Shown piece after piece: positions 1-8,204 of a stretch of DNA of 64,000 nucleotides (positions are counted from its first letter, which is position 1; each line of letters starts with the position of its first letter). This stretch comes from JAILEN01 sp036723975 (GTDB taxonomy: Bacteria; Bacillota; Clostridia; Lachnospirales; Lachnospiraceae), in NCBI GenBank assembly GCA_036723975.1, contig DAIMGJ010000007.1, positions 48,735-112,734 of the forward strand, read 5' to 3'. A program made the translations under genes and the position numbers. The notes beneath the pieces were generated by a model. The model was given only the letters and a program-made list of their open reading frames with translations, did no database searches and was not told the origin of the DNA.

Positions 1-1245
1 CATATTCACAAGTTTTTTGGTAATTGCTTTCTTTGCATCTTCTACAGTCATGCCGTCAAACTCTTCAGAGTTCATAAGGATGCATCCCTTACCGAGATAA
101 TCCTGTTTTTCAAAAGCATGTGCACTTACATCCACGTTGCCTTCTTTATTATTGATAACCTGAATCAGTGGCAAATGATGTACTTCTGCATACTCAAAGT
201 CTCTCTGATCGTGGGTCGGAACAGCCATAACCGCTCCGGTTCCGTAGCTTGCAAGTACGAAATCACCGATAAACAGCGGTACTTCTTTTCCGTTCACCGG
301 GTTGATTGCATAGATACCTTTTAATGGGCAACCGGATTTTGTCTTATTTAAATCCGTACGATCCAAATCGTTTTTCTTTAATGTTTCATCAATGTAAGCC
401 TGTACTTCTTCCGGATTCTCCACACGGTCCATAAGGCCTTTTACGATATCTCCGTCCGGAGCAAGTACCATAAAGGTAATACCGTAAATGGTTTCGATAC
501 AGGTAGTAAAGATAGAGAACTTTCCTCCACCCACAATTTCAAAATCCACTTCCACACCGGTGGACTTACCAATCCAGTTTCTCTGAATTTCTTTGGTAGA
601 TTCCGGCCAATCGATTTCATTTAAGCCATCAAGAAGTTCTTCCGCAAATGCCTGCTGGTCGATAACCCACTGCTTCATCATCTTCTTCACAACCGGATAT
701 CCGCCTCGCTCGCTCTTTCCGTCGATAACTTCATCGTTGGATAAAACGGTACCCAGCTCTTCACACCAGTTTACCGGCATATCGATATGCTTTGCATAGC
801 CTGCCTCATAGAGCTTTTTGAAAATCCACTGGGTCCATTTATAAAACTTGGGATCGCTTGTTGCCAGCATCTTTGACCAATCGTAGTCAAATCCCAGTTC
901 TTTTAACTGTTTGGAAAATGTTTCGATGTTTTTCTCTGTGAATCCTGCCGGATGATTTCCGGTGGTTACGGCATACTGCTCTGCAGGCAAACCAAAGGAA
1001 TCGTAGCCCATCGGATGAAGAACATTATATCCCTGCATGCGCTTCATACGTGACATAATATCTGTCGCAGTATAACCTTCAGGATGTCCGGCATGTAGGC
1101 CTACGCCGGATGGATAAGGGAACATATCTAGAGCATAGTACTTCGGTTTGGAAAAATCCCAGACATCGGTTTTAAATGTCTCGTTTTCCTCCCAGTACTT
1201 CTGCCATTTCTTTTCAACTGTATGATGATTATAAGTTTGAGCCAT
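1..1245 (-). CDS. leuS: Leucyl-tRNA synthetase, 5' part (C-terminus beyond window)
   Basis: Charges tRNA-Leu with leucine. The visible 415 residues begin MAQTYNHHTVEKKW and carry the class I signature as HAGHPEG (residues 51-57). They continue into the CP1 editing domain, where AVPTHDQRDFEYA holds the conserved HDxRD aspartates. The frame stays open to base 1, so the KMSKS region and anticodon-binding domain lie outside the window. The start at 1245 has an AAGGAGAG ribosome binding site. The threonine-rich editing motif, usually TTRPDT, reads TTCIET (residues 247-252), so Arg, Pro and Asp are replaced while the threonines remain. A promoter overlaps the end of the gene upstream, leaving a leader of about 30 bases, too short for a T-box. 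Identity is certain; the effect on editing is unknown. Confidence 0.97.
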   Translation of the reverse strand, partial: MAQTYNHHTVEKKWQKYWEENETFKTDVWDFSKPKYYALDMFPYPSGVGLHAGHPEGYTATDIMSRMKRMQGYNVLHPMGYDSFGLPAEQYAVTTGNHPAGFTEKNIETFSKQLKELGFDYDWSKMLATSDPKFYKWTQWIFKKLYEAGYAKHIDMPVNWCEELGTVLSNDEVIDGKSERGGYPVVKKMMKQWVIDQQAFAEELLDGLNEIDWPESTKEIQRNWIGKSTGVEVDFEIVGGGKFSIFTTCIETIYGITFMVLAPDGDIVKGLMDRVENPEEVQAYIDETLKKNDLDRTDLNKTKSGCPLKGIYAINPVNGKEVPLFIGDFVLASYGTGAVMAVPTHDQRDFEYAEVHHLPLIQVINNKEGNVDVSAHAFEKQDYLGKGCILMNSEEFDGMTVEDAKKAITKKLVNM

Positions 1246-1283
1246 CTTTTTTCTCTCCTTACGATAAATCAATAATCCTAAAA

Positions 1284-1311
1284 ATTTTATCATAAGGGGC
1301 GTATTTGTCAA
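1284..1311 (-). promoter_or_regulatory. Predicted sigma-A promoter of leuS
   Basis: On the minus strand TTGACA (1306-1311) is followed after 16 bases by TAAAAT (1284-1289). The -35 box overlaps the TGA stop of the Cas10-like gene. This suggests that leuS is transcribed independently of the two genes upstream, though read-through is possible. Confidence 0.65.
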
Positions 1312-2876
1312 GAAAAGATGGGGGTTCTCTCCTGTTCCAGCTCTAAAAGATTTTCCTTCATTTTCAGGATTTCTTCAAACACAAAGATACTCTGTTCTTC
1401 ATAATCGTAGGCATAGGTCTTTTTCACATCAAATTCATCTTCCGATTTACGAAGAGTCCAAATCTGACGCTCCTTTCGAATCAGCCTCCGATAGAACAAA
1501 AGCAATAGATTCTTTAAAAACATGGGATTTCGTTCCATGGTTTTGCCATCAAAAATCTTCGAAACGCTGCGAAGATACTCCTCCGGTGATAAGTTTCCGT
1601 TCTTAGCCATTTCCGCCACGGAAAGAATAACGTCCTGAAACTCCGTTATAATATCAAGAGCTTCCTGCATCTGCGCACGCTTCTGCTCCCCACGCACCAT
1701 TCCTTCCGTAATATCATATCCTTCTTTAAAGATATCCAAAAACGCATCGATATCATCATTATTACAAATAATGTTTTCCATACGTTCTTTATTGGTAATC
1801 CGGACTGCCATATTGTTTTTCAAAGATAAAGTTTTAGCCAGTTTTAAAAGTTCACCGGTTTTTGTAAAGGCCTCATATACTTCATGGGTACAGCGCTGAA
1901 TGGATACCCCAAAGGACAAACTTGGCGCGTTGGACCAGGGCAGATGCTCCTTCATAATGGAATAAAACTTCTGCTCGATTCGCTGGCAAAGTTCAAATAT
2001 TGTACTTCCGTCGCAACCGATTAAGGGTGCAAAGAAGAAAAACTCATCTCCACCGGCATAAACAGTGAGACCTCCAAAACGTCGAATCATTTCGCAGGCA
2101 ATAATGGAATGTTCCAAGCATCCGGAAGAAAACGAAGTAAGCTTTTTGTTTTCGGAATACCCGCGAAGCAAATGGTCAATATCATCGCCGTTACAACGCA
2201 CTAAGCAATAATAAGGAACCTTTTTTCTTCCGTCCGGTTCCTTTGGATTTGCAATTTCAAAAACGTTTTTAAACTCGCCTCTGGCATTGAAAAACTGATT
2301 CGCACCTTTTTTTACGGTATGGGCCAAAGGAGACGACATAATGCGAAAGCTTCTCGCATCCTCCCTCATAAGAAACAGATTATAAAACGGATTCCGATCC
2401 GTCTCCGTCTCCGGAATGTCACAGTTTTCCATATCACGAAGATAGGGATAAATCTCCATCATACAGTTTTTGTTGAGATTCTCATTTTCTTCCAGACAAA
2501 TATAATGAATTTGGAAATAAGAATTTAAGAACTTCCTGTACTCTACAGTCTGATAATCTACCGGAAACAACTCACATACATCATCCTTTACCAAAGAAAT
2601 GATTCTTTCAATAACGGATGTCTCAACATTTTCCGCAGAAAACACAATACGGTCATGAGTTTTTGCCACACCGTCATCCACCTTCATTCCATGGAAATAA
2701 TAAGGTGTATAGATTTGAACATTTTCAAAGGGAATGTTCGGTGCAGTAAGTGCCTCACATATTTCCCGGGAAATTTCCGAAAAAATAGCGCAGGCAAACC
2801 ATAGGGACTGCGGATCCTTTGCATATTGCAATGCATTTGTGATTGGTCCTATGGTTATACCTACGTATGTTTTCAT
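1308..2876 (-). CDS. Orphan Cas10/Cmr2-like palm-domain protein
   Basis: A 522-residue protein resembling the polymerase/cyclase subunit of type III CRISPR effectors, but with no cas genes around it. Residues 5-40 (VGITIGPI, then a Leu-Trp-Phe-Ala stretch and an FSEI helix) match the start of the Cmr2 first palm-like domain. Residues 222-239 (YYCLVRCNGDDIDHLLRG) match the strand-turn-helix of the catalytic palm, with acidic D231/D232. VYAGGDEF (272-279) fits the GGDD hairpin with E in the last position, and SLSFGVSI (319-326) with an LLKLAKTLSLKNN segment (343-355) completes the fold. The C-terminal 150 residues are helical and charged. No HD nuclease motif is seen at the N-terminus. It lies 33 bases after the EF-G-like gene on the same strand. 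A GGDEF diguanylate cyclase is the main alternative; the N-terminus and the NGDD motif argue for Cas10. Fold fairly sure, function unknown. Confidence 0.75.
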   Translation of the reverse strand: MKTYVGITIGPITNALQYAKDPQSLWFACAIFSEISREICEALTAPNIPFENVQIYTPYYFHGMKVDDGVAKTHDRIVFSAENVETSVIERIISLVKDDVCELFPVDYQTVEYRKFLNSYFQIHYICLEENENLNKNCMMEIYPYLRDMENCDIPETETDRNPFYNLFLMREDARSFRIMSSPLAHTVKKGANQFFNARGEFKNVFEIANPKEPDGRKKVPYYCLVRCNGDDIDHLLRGYSENKKLTSFSSGCLEHSIIACEMIRRFGGLTVYAGGDEFFFFAPLIGCDGSTIFELCQRIEQKFYSIMKEHLPWSNAPSLSFGVSIQRCTHEVYEAFTKTGELLKLAKTLSLKNNMAVRITNKERMENIICNNDDIDAFLDIFKEGYDITEGMVRGEQKRAQMQEALDIITEFQDVILSVAEMAKNGNLSPEEYLRSVSKIFDGKTMERNPMFLKNLLLLFYRRLIRKERQIWTLRKSEDEFDVKKTYAYDYEEQSIFVFEEILKMKENLLELEQERTPIFS

Positions 2877-2909
2877 AATTGCACCAAGGTTCCTTTCTGC
2901 ATGTTTTTT

Positions 2910-4997
2910 CTAGATTTCTTCTGTCAGTTTATTCTTGCGATGTTCCATCTCCTTTTCCTGAACATCGCTGGGTGCCTGCTGATAATTTAAAAACTCATAA
3001 GAGAACTCGCCTTCACCACCTGTCAGCGAGCGAAGCGCTGTTCCGTAACCAAACAACTGTGCATCCGGAATCTCCGCAACAATTTCCGTCTTTCCGCCAT
3101 CAAGAGGATTCATACCCATCACCTTACTGTGACGCTTATTCAAGTCTCCCATAACGTCTCCGGTCTTATCATCCGGAATCACAACCTTTAATGTGGACAC
3201 CGGCTCCAATAAAATTGGATTTGCTTCAAGGATTCCCTTCTTTAATGCCTGAATGGCAGCGGTTTTAAATGCCATTTCCGATGAGTCAACGGAATGGGCG
3301 CTACCATCATAGAGGTTCGCTTTAATTCCAACAACCGGATATGCCGCTAATGGTCCGGCCTTGCAGCCTTCTTCCAATCCCTTTTCCACTGCCGGGAAAT
3401 AATTCTTCGGTACCGCACCGCCGACAACGGTTTGTGAAAACTCATATGGAACGTCCATGGTACCGAGTGGTTCAAACGTCATCTTTACATGTCCGTACTG
3501 ACCATGGCCACCGGACTGTTTCTTGTACTTATACTCCACGTCACTCTTGCCCTTAATGGTTTCTTTATAAGCAACTCTCGGACGCTTCAACTCGATTTCC
3601 ACTTTGTATTTTTCTTTTAATTTCTCCGCAACCACTTCCAAATGGGAATCGGACAAACCATAAAGTAAGGTTTGATGGTTTTCTCCGTCGTTTACTACCT
3701 TTATGGTTAAATCTTCCTGGGCAATCTTCTGTAAACCGGCAGCCGCTTTTTCCTCGTCCCCTTTATTGATCGGTTTGTAACGCATGCAGGTATATGGCGT
3801 CGGAATACCGGTTCTGATATATAAAATAGGATTCGCCTTTGTAGACAAAGAGTCTGTAGTCTGCGCCTTGGACAGTTTGCTTAAGGCTCCGATATCTCCG
3901 GCATGAAGTTCTTTGACTTCCTCCGTTTTGGCACCGCGAATCACATAAAGCTTACCGATTTTTTCTTCGACGTCACGGTGGTGATTCCACAATACATCAT
4001 CTGTTTTAATAACCCCGGAATTTACTTTTATCAAAGAATACTTTCCAACAAAGGGGTCCACGATGGTTTTAAAAATATAGGCAGACTTTGGTTTGGAGAA
4101 ATCATAATTTGCCTCAAACACATTGTTGGTAGTTGCATTGATTCCGGCGCATTCCCGCTTATCCGGAGACGGCAAATACTTTACCATATCCACCATCAAA
4201 GTATACATTCCGCGATTTAACGTATTCGAGCCCATCATAACCGGCACGATACTTCCGTCGGAAACATTCACACGAAGAGCCTGACGAATCTCATCATCGG
4301 AGAATTCCTCTCCTCCAAAATAGCGATCCATGAATTCTTCAGAAGTCTCCGCAACAGATTCCATCAAGGCTTCACGATACCGGCTTAAATAATCCATAGA
4401 GTAATCCGGTACTTCCATTTTCTCAATACCGCCATCCGGTTTAAAACGCTTTGCTCTTTGCTGAATTACGTTGACATATCCTACAAACTCCCCGTTTTCA
4501 CGAATCGGCAAATGGAAGGGTGCAATCTTTTTCCCGTACAATCCCTGCAACTCTTCCACTATTTCACGATAAGAAGCATCATCAATATCCATTCCCGTAA
4601 CAAAAATCATGCGTGGGAGATTATATTTCTCACACTTCTCCCATGCTTTTCTGGTGCCGAAAGAAACTCCGTCTTTTCCGGAGATTACAATAATGGCCGC
4701 ATCAGCTGCGGTCAATGCTTCTTCAACCTCCCCCATAAAATCAATGGAACCGGGGGTATCCAAAATGTTTAACTTGGTATCTTCCCAGAGAATGGGAACA
4801 ACAGATGTTTGAATAGACAGCTTTCGCTTAATTTCACCTGCATCATAATCACTGATGGTGTTTCCGCTTTCCACGGAACCCGGACGTTCAACGAGCCCCG
4901 ACAAGTACGCCATGGATTCAACCAAGGACGTTTTGCCGGAGCCCGAATGCCCCAATAACACAATGTTACGAATCTTGTCAGTAGTAAAAACCTTCAT
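2910..4997 (-). CDS. EF-G-like translational GTPase paralogue with eroded G motifs
   Basis: A full-length (695 residue) EF-G homologue: GTPase domain, domain II, and domains III-V, including YKKQSGGHGQYGHV and a C-terminal GYGTALRSLTGGEGEF typical of EF-G. The P-loop is intact (GHSGSGKT, 16-23). However DTPGH reads DTPGS (80-84), losing the catalytic His, and NKxD reads TGMD (134-137), losing the Lys of the guanine-specificity motif. The sequence resembles the EF-G2 paralogue group more than the main fusA product, which would be expected elsewhere with the ribosomal protein genes. The start MKVFTTDK at 4997 was chosen because it follows a GGGGG ribosome binding site and aligns with the family; an upstream GTG at 5045 lies inside a leader hairpin. 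Probably co-transcribed with the Cas10-like gene downstream. Its exact role is not known. Confidence 0.85.
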   Translation of the reverse strand: MKVFTTDKIRNIVLLGHSGSGKTSLVESMAYLSGLVERPGSVESGNTISDYDAGEIKRKLSIQTSVVPILWEDTKLNILDTPGSIDFMGEVEEALTAADAAIIVISGKDGVSFGTRKAWEKCEKYNLPRMIFVTGMDIDDASYREIVEELQGLYGKKIAPFHLPIRENGEFVGYVNVIQQRAKRFKPDGGIEKMEVPDYSMDYLSRYREALMESVAETSEEFMDRYFGGEEFSDDEIRQALRVNVSDGSIVPVMMGSNTLNRGMYTLMVDMVKYLPSPDKRECAGINATTNNVFEANYDFSKPKSAYIFKTIVDPFVGKYSLIKVNSGVIKTDDVLWNHHRDVEEKIGKLYVIRGAKTEEVKELHAGDIGALSKLSKAQTTDSLSTKANPILYIRTGIPTPYTCMRYKPINKGDEEKAAAGLQKIAQEDLTIKVVNDGENHQTLLYGLSDSHLEVVAEKLKEKYKVEIELKRPRVAYKETIKGKSDVEYKYKKQSGGHGQYGHVKMTFEPLGTMDVPYEFSQTVVGGAVPKNYFPAVEKGLEEGCKAGPLAAYPVVGIKANLYDGSAHSVDSSEMAFKTAAIQALKKGILEANPILLEPVSTLKVVIPDDKTGDVMGDLNKRHSKVMGMNPLDGGKTEIVAEIPDAQLFGYGTALRSLTGGEGEFSYEFLNYQQAPSDVQEKEMEHRKNKLTEEI

Positions 4998-5016
4998 GCT
5001 AAAACCCCCGTTTCCT

Positions 5017-5053
5017 AGGCTTTGTGTCCTAATAACCCCCAACACATAAGCCT
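5017..5053 (-). promoter_or_regulatory. Hairpin in the leader of the EF-G-like gene
   Basis: On the minus strand AGGCTT and TGTGT pair with ACACA and AAGCCT around a 14-base loop containing GGGGGTTATTAG. A near-copy, GGGGGTTTTAG, follows the hairpin and acts as the ribosome binding site of the start at 4997. The duplicated G-rich stretch, one copy in the loop and one at the start, suggests control of translation, but this is inference. Confidence 0.4.
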
Positions 5054-5073
5054 ATATTAATTCTGTTAATTTA

Positions 5074-5102
5074 ATTTTACTCAATTAACTTTCAGAAAAC
5101 AA
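5074..5102 (-). promoter_or_regulatory. Predicted promoter of the EF-G-like/Cas10-like unit
   Basis: TTGTTT (5097-5102), 17-base spacer, TAAAAT (5074-5079) on the minus strand. It sits in the divergent gap with tyrA and would give a leader of about 70 bases holding the 5017-5053 hairpin. Confidence 0.45.
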
Positions 5103-5203
5103 CGAAAAATATCTATTTTTATCTAAATTTATTTTTGCTTCTCTTATTCTTTTAAAAACAGTGGAAATACGATAAAATAAGGAAAGATTTGGAGGAAAAA
5201 AGA

Positions 5204-6301
5204 TTGGAATTTAACAACATTGGATTTATCGGCTTAGGATTAATTGGGGGTTCTATCGCAAAAGCCATTCGCGAAACCTATCCGAACACAAAGATTTTCG
5301 CACATACATCCCATATTGAAACTATAAAAAATGCATATACATCCGGCGTCATTGACAACAAGGACTTTTTGCCCTTGTCTGATTTTGGTGCCTTGGATGT
5401 GATTTTCTTATGCTCTCCCGTAAAGGTAAATCTTTCCTACCTTGAGGAATTAAAGCCTTTCTTACGTGAGACTACCATTCTTACGGATGTGGGCAGCGTT
5501 AAGGGCGATATCCATAAAAAAATTGCGGCACTCGGACTGGATTCTCAATTTATCGGCGGTCATCCCATGACCGGTTCCGAAAAAATCGGATTTTCCTATT
5601 CAGATGCTGCACTTTTAGAAAATGCATATTACATTCTTACAAAAAACGAATCTACAGATGCTTCTTTGTTAAATGATTTTCAAAATATGATTGCATCCCT
5701 TGGGGCCCTTCCATTGGTTTTAACGCCAACCGAGCATGACTTTGCCACCGCAGCCATTTCACATCTGCCCCACGTCATCAGTGCGTCACTGGTAAATCTT
5801 GTAAAAGACAATGATGAAAACAATATTTTAAAAACCATAGCTGCAGGTGGATTTAAAGATATCACCCGTATTTCATCCTCTTCCCCTGTGATGTGGCAGA
5901 ATATATGTATTGAAAACAAAGATGAAATCAAAAAATTGATTGGACTATATAAAGATGAATTAAACTCTTTTGAAAAGATATTGGAGCAAAACGAGTTTCA
6001 TAAACTTCTGGATAAGTTTTCTTCCGCAAAGGACTTTCGCGATTCGCTTCCGGTTCGAAAAGCTTCTTTATTACCACAAACCTTCGAATGCTTTGTGGAC
6101 ATTCCCGACGAAACCGGTGTAATCGCACAAGTTGCTGTATTGCTTGCAAAACATTCCATCAGTATGCAAAATATCGGCATCGTAAATAACCGTGAATTCG
6201 AAGAAGGTGCCCTGCATATCGAATTAAAAACCCGGCAGGATTTGGATGCTACCATTGCACTCTTAAGAGAAAACGATTATCACATTCATATACGAAACTA
6301 A
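5204..6301 (+). CDS. tyrA: Prephenate dehydrogenase with C-terminal ACT domain
   Basis: Oxidises prephenate to 4-hydroxyphenylpyruvate in tyrosine synthesis, in the cytoplasm. The NAD-binding motif GLGLIGGS lies near the N-terminus, GGHPMTGSE matches the TyrA substrate motif, and an ACT domain occupies roughly residues 280-365 (VDIPDETGVIAQVAVLL), implying amino acid feedback control. I choose the TTG at 5204, eight bases after GGAGG at 5191-5195; an in-frame TTG at 5189 has a poorer site. aroA follows after 36 bases, so the two form a small aromatic amino acid operon. Product 365 residues, normal for the family. Confidence 0.95.
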   Translation: MEFNNIGFIGLGLIGGSIAKAIRETYPNTKIFAHTSHIETIKNAYTSGVIDNKDFLPLSDFGALDVIFLCSPVKVNLSYLEELKPFLRETTILTDVGSVKGDIHKKIAALGLDSQFIGGHPMTGSEKIGFSYSDAALLENAYYILTKNESTDASLLNDFQNMIASLGALPLVLTPTEHDFATAAISHLPHVISASLVNLVKDNDENNILKTIAAGGFKDITRISSSSPVMWQNICIENKDEIKKLIGLYKDELNSFEKILEQNEFHKLLDKFSSAKDFRDSLPVRKASLLPQTFECFVDIPDETGVIAQVAVLLAKHSISMQNIGIVNNREFEEGALHIELKTRQDLDATIALLRENDYHIHIRN

Positions 6302-6337
6302 CATCTTAAATTCCTGATTGAATAAGAGGAAAATGAT

Positions 6338-7636
6338 ATGGAAATAAAGAAAGTCGAAAGATTAAAAGGTGAAATCACTGTTCCCGGAGACAAATCCATC
6401 TCTCACAGAAGCATTATGTTTGGTGCTCTTGCAAAGGGCATTACAGAAATTGATGGTTTCTTGGATGGTGAGGACTGCAATTCTACCATTGACTGCTTCC
6501 GCGCCCTGGGAATTGAAATTGAAAAGAAAGACACCCGTATCAAAGTATACGGCAAAGGGCTACACGGACTTTGCGCACCGTCCTTCGCATTAAACTGTGG
6601 AAACAGCGGTACAACCACCAGACTCATTAGCGGAATCCTATCCGGACAAACCTTTAAAAGCAAATTAATCGGTGACGACTCTTTGCAGTCCCGTCCCATG
6701 AAGCGCATTATAACACCGCTCTCCCAAATGGGTGCCGATCTTTCTTCCGAAAAAGGAAACGACTGTGTCCCTCTTCTCATTCGTCCGGCAGCAAACGGAC
6801 TACGCGGCATTGCTTATGAATCTCCGGTTGCCTCCGCTCAGGTTAAGTCTGCCATTTTGTTAGCAGGTCTTTATGCAAAAGGCATTACCTCCGTAACCGA
6901 ACCCGCAGTATCAAGAAACCATACAGAACTGATGCTCTCCGCTTTCGGAGCCGATATTACCTGCGCCGGAAAAACTTCCACCATTATTCCCGGAAATGAA
7001 CTTAACGGTCAAAAAATTATTGTACCGGGGGATATTTCTTCTGCCGCATACTATATTGCAGCCGGTCTTTTGGTTCCGAACAGTGAAATTATGATTCGAA
7101 ATGTTAATATAAATCCAACCCGTGCAGGCATTTTGGAGGTATGCGATATGATGGGGGCAAATATGACGTATGAGAATGTGCGAACCGTTTCCGGTGAAAA
7201 AGTATGTGACCTGTTTGTCTCATCATCTGATTTAAGCGGATGCACTATCGAAGGGAATTTGATTCCAACCTTAATCGATGAAATCCCGATTATCGCTGTT
7301 ATGGCTGCCTGTGCAGACGGAGAAACCATCATCAAAGATGCAGCGGAACTAAAAGTAAAAGAGTCCGACCGCATCCGAACCGTAACAGAAAACTTATCCG
7401 CCATGGGCTGTGATATTACTCCAACTAAAGACGGCATGATTATCCGCGGGCAAAAGAACCGACTGGGTTCATCCGCACTTTACGGTACCGAAATCAAAAC
7501 CTATATGGATCACCGCATCGCCATGGCCTTTACCATTGCAGGGCTGGTAGCCGAAGGCGTAACAACCCTCGACCATCCGGAATGTGTTTCCATCTCCTAT
7601 CCCACATTTTTCGATACATTAAAATCATTGCAATAA
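6338..7636 (+). CDS. aroA: 3-phosphoshikimate 1-carboxyvinyltransferase (EPSP synthase)
   Basis: Transfers enolpyruvyl from PEP to shikimate-3-phosphate in the shikimate pathway. Seen: PGDKSISHRS near residue 16, NCGNSGTTTRLISG, GDDSLQSRPMKRI, SAQVKSA, LKVKESDRI and DHRIAMAF, all in family order over 432 residues. The NSGTTTRL and GDDSLQSRPM forms resemble the class II enzymes of Gram-positive bacteria, some of which tolerate glyphosate; tolerance here is not shown. It follows tyrA closely and ends just before a hairpin terminator. Confidence 0.97.
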   Translation: MEIKKVERLKGEITVPGDKSISHRSIMFGALAKGITEIDGFLDGEDCNSTIDCFRALGIEIEKKDTRIKVYGKGLHGLCAPSFALNCGNSGTTTRLISGILSGQTFKSKLIGDDSLQSRPMKRIITPLSQMGADLSSEKGNDCVPLLIRPAANGLRGIAYESPVASAQVKSAILLAGLYAKGITSVTEPAVSRNHTELMLSAFGADITCAGKTSTIIPGNELNGQKIIVPGDISSAAYYIAAGLLVPNSEIMIRNVNINPTRAGILEVCDMMGANMTYENVRTVSGEKVCDLFVSSSDLSGCTIEGNLIPTLIDEIPIIAVMAACADGETIIKDAAELKVKESDRIRTVTENLSAMGCDITPTKDGMIIRGQKNRLGSSALYGTEIKTYMDHRIAMAFTIAGLVAEGVTTLDHPECVSISYPTFFDTLKSLQ

Positions 7637-7639
7637 GAA

Positions 7640-7665
7640 AAGGCAGAGAATTTAATCTCTGCCTT
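7640..7665 (+). terminator. Terminator after aroA
   Basis: AAGGCAGAGA pairs with TCTCTGCCTT around a six-base loop, immediately after the aroA stop, followed by a T-rich stretch. The symmetric stem could also stop transcription arriving from the tRNA-Ala gene on the other strand. Confidence 0.75.
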
Positions 7666-7676
7666 ACTTTTATTCA

Positions 7677-7749
7677 TGGAGTATACGGGAGTCGAACCCG
7701 TGGCCTTTACAATGCGAATGTAACGCGCTCCCAACTGCGCCAATACCCC
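7677..7749 (-). tRNA. tRNA-Ala (anticodon CGC)
   Basis: A 73-base cloverleaf on the minus strand: acceptor GGGGTAT/ATACTCC, D arm GCGC, anticodon arm TTACA with loop TTCGCAT, TpsiC arm ACGGG-TTCGACT-CCCGT. The third acceptor pair is G-T, matching the G3:U70 identity element of alanine tRNA, and the loop gives anticodon CGC, which reads GCG. The discriminator is A and no CCA is encoded. The gene lies 33 bases after vapC, with no clear promoter between them. Confidence 0.93.
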
Positions 7750-7782
7750 AAATATGTTTTTACACCAATGCCATATACCTTT

Positions 7783-8202
7783 CTATTTTAAATCCCCAGG
7801 TTCTCGCCAGTTATCGAGATTTAAATTATCTATGTCTATAAAATCTTTTGTGTTATCAGTAATAAGTGTATATCCTCTTGATCTGGCATGTGCAGCAATC
7901 ATCTTATCTCTATCTTGATTTTGCTTATCTTTTTTCTTTTGTCTCAGTTCCGCAAGAAGCTGTCCAAAATGTACGGCTGCCTTCGTATCAAAATCAATAA
8001 TCGGAATTCCAGCTAAAATCTTATTAATAGCCTCTCTGTTTCTCTCCGGATATTTGCTGTTTAAAATCCCATATTCCAATTCTGCATATGTCACAACAGA
8101 AATACAAACATCATGTCCAATATGTTCCGCAAGTGTCGAAGCACATTTTGAATCAGGATGACGCAAACAAAAGATTAGTATATTCGTGTCAAGCATATAC
8201 AT
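7783..8202 (-). CDS. vapC: VapC-type PIN-domain toxin
   Basis: Ribonuclease toxin of a type II toxin-antitoxin pair. The 139 residues show the PIN acidic set: D5 (MLDTN), E41 (TYAELEYG), D99 (DRDKMIAAHA) and D116 (TDN). FDTKAAVHFG and AAHARSRGYTLITDN are typical of the VapC group close to FitB. It starts two bases after the vapB stop, so the pair is translated together. VapC enzymes commonly cut tRNA or rRNA, but the target is unknown here. tRNA-Ala lies directly downstream on the same strand. Confidence 0.9.
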   Translation of the reverse strand: MYMLDTNILIFCLRHPDSKCASTLAEHIGHDVCISVVTYAELEYGILNSKYPERNREAINKILAGIPIIDFDTKAAVHFGQLLAELRQKKKDKQNQDRDKMIAAHARSRGYTLITDNTKDFIDIDNLNLDNWREPGDLK

Positions 8203-8204
8203 AA

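Noticed and set aside
2030..2080. Literal GGDEF string suggesting a diguanylate cyclase
   Set aside because: The string is present, but the usual RxGGDEF context and the DxxxFKxxND helix are missing, while the N-terminal TIGPI region and the NGDD turn match Cas10/Cmr2. It stays the main alternative and needs a profile search.
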